Below, one piece after another: positions 4,322 through 5,707 of a stretch of 5,707 nt of DNA. Made by a program: the position numbers and the translations under genes. The stretch comes from an uncultured Pirellulales bacterium. GTDB lineage: Bacteria > Planctomycetota > Planctomycetia > Pirellulales > Lacipirellulaceae. Position 1 is the stretch's first letter. The number at the start of each line of letters is the position of its first letter. The stretch is taken from positions 1 through 5,707 of the forward strand of contig CAMYJY010000246.1 of assembly GCA_947258835.1 (NCBI GenBank), read 5' to 3'. The notes under the pieces are model-generated. The model was not told the origin of the DNA. It made no database searches and saw only the letters and a program-made list of their open reading frames with translations.

Positions 4322-5680
4322 CTACTGTTTCCTGCCTGGCTTTTTCTCTGCCTCGGCTTCCTCCGAGTCGCTGCCACGCAGTTTGGCCCGAATTTGGGTC
4401 AGCCGCTCTGCCAGCTCGACCTCGTAGCCTCGCGGTACGGGATGGTAATACTCGCATTCCACCCCCAAATATTCCTGCGCTACGATACCGTCTTCTGCAT
4501 CATGCGCATACTGGTAGTCTGTGCCATGGCCCAGTTGTTGGGCGCCGGCGTAGTGTTTGTCGCGAAGGTGCATCGGCACGGGTACCGTGCGTCCGCCGCG
4601 GACGTCGCTCCGGGCAGCTCCGATCGCCAGGGTGGAGGCGTTGGATTTGGGTGCGCAGGCCAAATAGGTGACCGTTTGGGACAGCGTGAGCTGGCATTCG
4701 GGGAGTCCCACAAACTCACAGGCCTGCATGGCGGCCACTGCCAGAGGGAGGGCGTGCGGGTCGGCATTGCCCACATCCTCGCTGGCTAGAATCACCAAGC
4801 GGCGGGTGAGAAACCGCACCTCCTCGCCGCCTTCCAGCATGCGGGCCAGCCAATAGATGGCGGCATCCGGATCGCTGCCGCGGATACTCTTGATGAGGGC
4901 ACTGATGCTGTCGTAATGCGTATCGCCATCGCGATCGTACTGGATGGCTTTCCGCTGCACCGACTCGGCTGCCAGCTCCAAGCTGAACTCGACGGGCCGA
5001 CTGTCCGTGGCCAGCACACCAATCTCCAATGCACTGAGTGCCTGCCGGGCATCCCCATCGCAGGTACGGGCCAAAAAATCCGCCGCCTCTGGGTGCAAGT
5101 GGACTTGATAGTTGGCCAGCCCGCGCTCGCTATCTTGCACCGCCCTCGTGAGTAGGGTAGTGATCTCCGTTTCCTGCAGGGGTTCAAACTCAAATACCCG
5201 ACTCCGGCTGACCAGCGCGCTGTTGACACTAAAAAACGGATTGGCCGTGGTCGCTCCCACCAGGATGATGGTGCCCTCTTCCACATCCGGCAGCAGCGCG
5301 TCTTGTTGGGCCTTGTTGAAACGATGGATTTCGTCGATGAACAACAGTGTGCGGGTGCCCGCGGCCAACAGGGCTTCCCGCGCCTGCTCCAGCAGTTCGC
5401 GTAAATCCTTCACGCCACTGGTGACCGCATTCAACTGCCGAAAGTGACAACGGGTTTCCCGGGCCAACAAATGGGCCAAAGTCGTCTTGCCGGTGCCGGG
5501 CGGGCCATAAAATAGGAGCGCCGTCAGCTGGTTGGCCTGGATCAACCGCCGGAGCAACTTGCCTTCCCCCAGAAAATGCCGCTGCCCCACAAACTCAGCT
5601 AGGTTGCGAGGGCGCATCCGTCTGGCCAGCGGCTGCGCTTGGCGACGGTGTTCGGCTTCGGCGGCGGCGAACAGGGACAT
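4322..5680 (-). CDS. rarA: Replication-associated recombination protein A, AAA+ ATPase (RarA/MgsA)
   Basis: A full-length 452-residue RarA/MgsA/Mgs1-WRNIP1 family protein. It is a clamp-loader-like AAA+ ATPase that acts with single-strand-binding protein at stalled replication forks and DNA ends. Domains in order: MRPRNLAEFVGQRHFLGEGK (22-41) typical of the family start; Walker A GPPGTGKT (59-66); Walker B LLFIDEIHRF (112-121); sensor 1 GATTANP (142-148), where many relatives have GATTENP; and an arginine-finger segment SALVSRSR (154-161). The C-terminal tetramerisation region includes AIYWLARMLEGGEEVRFLTR, ASEDVGNADPHAL, QTVTYLACAPKSNAS and VPMHLRDKHY. The acidic and lysine-rich tail after about residue 435 is variable. 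The ATG at 5680 gives the usual MSLF start. Upstream is C-rich with no Shine-Dalgarno sequence. It may head a transcript shared with the ABM and chelatase genes, although the functions appear unrelated. Confidence 0.96.
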   Translation of the reverse strand: MSLFAAAEAEHRRQAQPLARRMRPRNLAEFVGQRHFLGEGKLLRRLIQANQLTALLFYGPPGTGKTTLAHLLARETRCHFRQLNAVTSGVKDLRELLEQAREALLAAGTRTLLFIDEIHRFNKAQQDALLPDVEEGTIILVGATTANPFFSVNSALVSRSRVFEFEPLQETEITTLLTRAVQDSERGLANYQVHLHPEAADFLARTCDGDARQALSALEIGVLATDSRPVEFSLELAAESVQRKAIQYDRDGDTHYDSISALIKSIRGSDPDAAIYWLARMLEGGEEVRFLTRRLVILASEDVGNADPHALPLAVAAMQACEFVGLPECQLTLSQTVTYLACAPKSNASTLAIGAARSDVRGGRTVPVPMHLRDKHYAGAQQLGHGTDYQYAHDAEDGIVAQEYLGVECEYYHPVPRGYEVELAERLTQIRAKLRGSDSEEAEAEKKPGRKQ

Positions 5681-5686
5681 GGGTGG

Positions 5687-5707
5687 AGGGGCTAGGGGCT
5701 AGGGGCT
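5687..5707. repeat. Heptamer tandem repeat (AGGGGCT) at the window edge
   Basis: Three perfect head-to-tail copies of AGGGGCT occupy 5687-5693, 5694-5700 and 5701-5707, and the array may continue past the window. It begins six bases upstream of the rarA start codon and reads AGCCCCT in the direction of rarA. Heptanucleotide short tandem repeats of this kind are known in cyanobacterial and some other bacterial intergenic regions. Here it takes the place where a ribosome binding site would be expected. Confidence 0.75.

Noticed and set aside
4304..5447. Several plus-strand and alternate-frame open frames across rarA
   Set aside because: They are out-of-frame readings of a GC-rich intact gene, with no domains or ribosome sites.

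Overview
The window looks like a stretch of a moderately GC-rich bacterial chromosome, most likely a planctomycete of the Pirellulales kind. That placement is an inference. It rests on the character of the RarA protein, the pairing of a small antibiotic-biosynthesis-monooxygenase-fold protein with a CbiX/SirB-type chelatase, a secreted protein of a type I associate with planctomycetes, and weak or absent Shine-Dalgarno sequences. No rRNA, tRNA or CRISPR array is visible.

Left part (1-1366): a very strong hairpin (18-66) lies downstream of a badly decayed minus-strand gene (153-about 1098). The decayed gene still shows the N-terminus of a hydantoinase A/5-oxoprolinase, a middle piece of hydantoinase B and the true C-terminus of hydantoinase B. 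The pieces lie in shifted frames, with two large blocks of the family missing between them. Its 5' end abuts a compact repeat locus: a pair of ATTCCC/GGGAAT palindromes (RS3-like) that runs directly into a 21-bp tandem array. A 12-bp inverted repeat brackets the whole locus.

Centre-left (1367-2398): one intact minus-strand gene for a Sec-exported conserved protein of unknown function.

Centre (2399-3518): a visibly less GC-rich island with a toxin-antitoxin pair on the plus strand. A PIN-domain (VapC-type) ribonuclease comes first, and a Phd/YefM-type antitoxin follows one base after its stop. A good promoter (TTGCAA-17-TACAAT) overlaps an 18-bp near-palindrome that could be the autoregulatory operator. 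The antitoxin stop codon lies inside a 71-bp imperfect inverted repeat with the general layout of an integron attC site. This raises the possibility, still weak, that the module arrived as an integron-type gene cassette.

Right part (3519-5680): a compact minus-strand cluster transcribed rarA, then a small ABM-fold protein, then a sirohydrochlorin chelatase-like protein. rarA is a replication-linked AAA+ ATPase; the other two sit 4 bases apart and are probably co-translated, suggesting a role in tetrapyrrole or haem metabolism. The rarA start is preceded by a C-rich heptamer tandem repeat running off the window edge, in place of a Shine-Dalgarno sequence.
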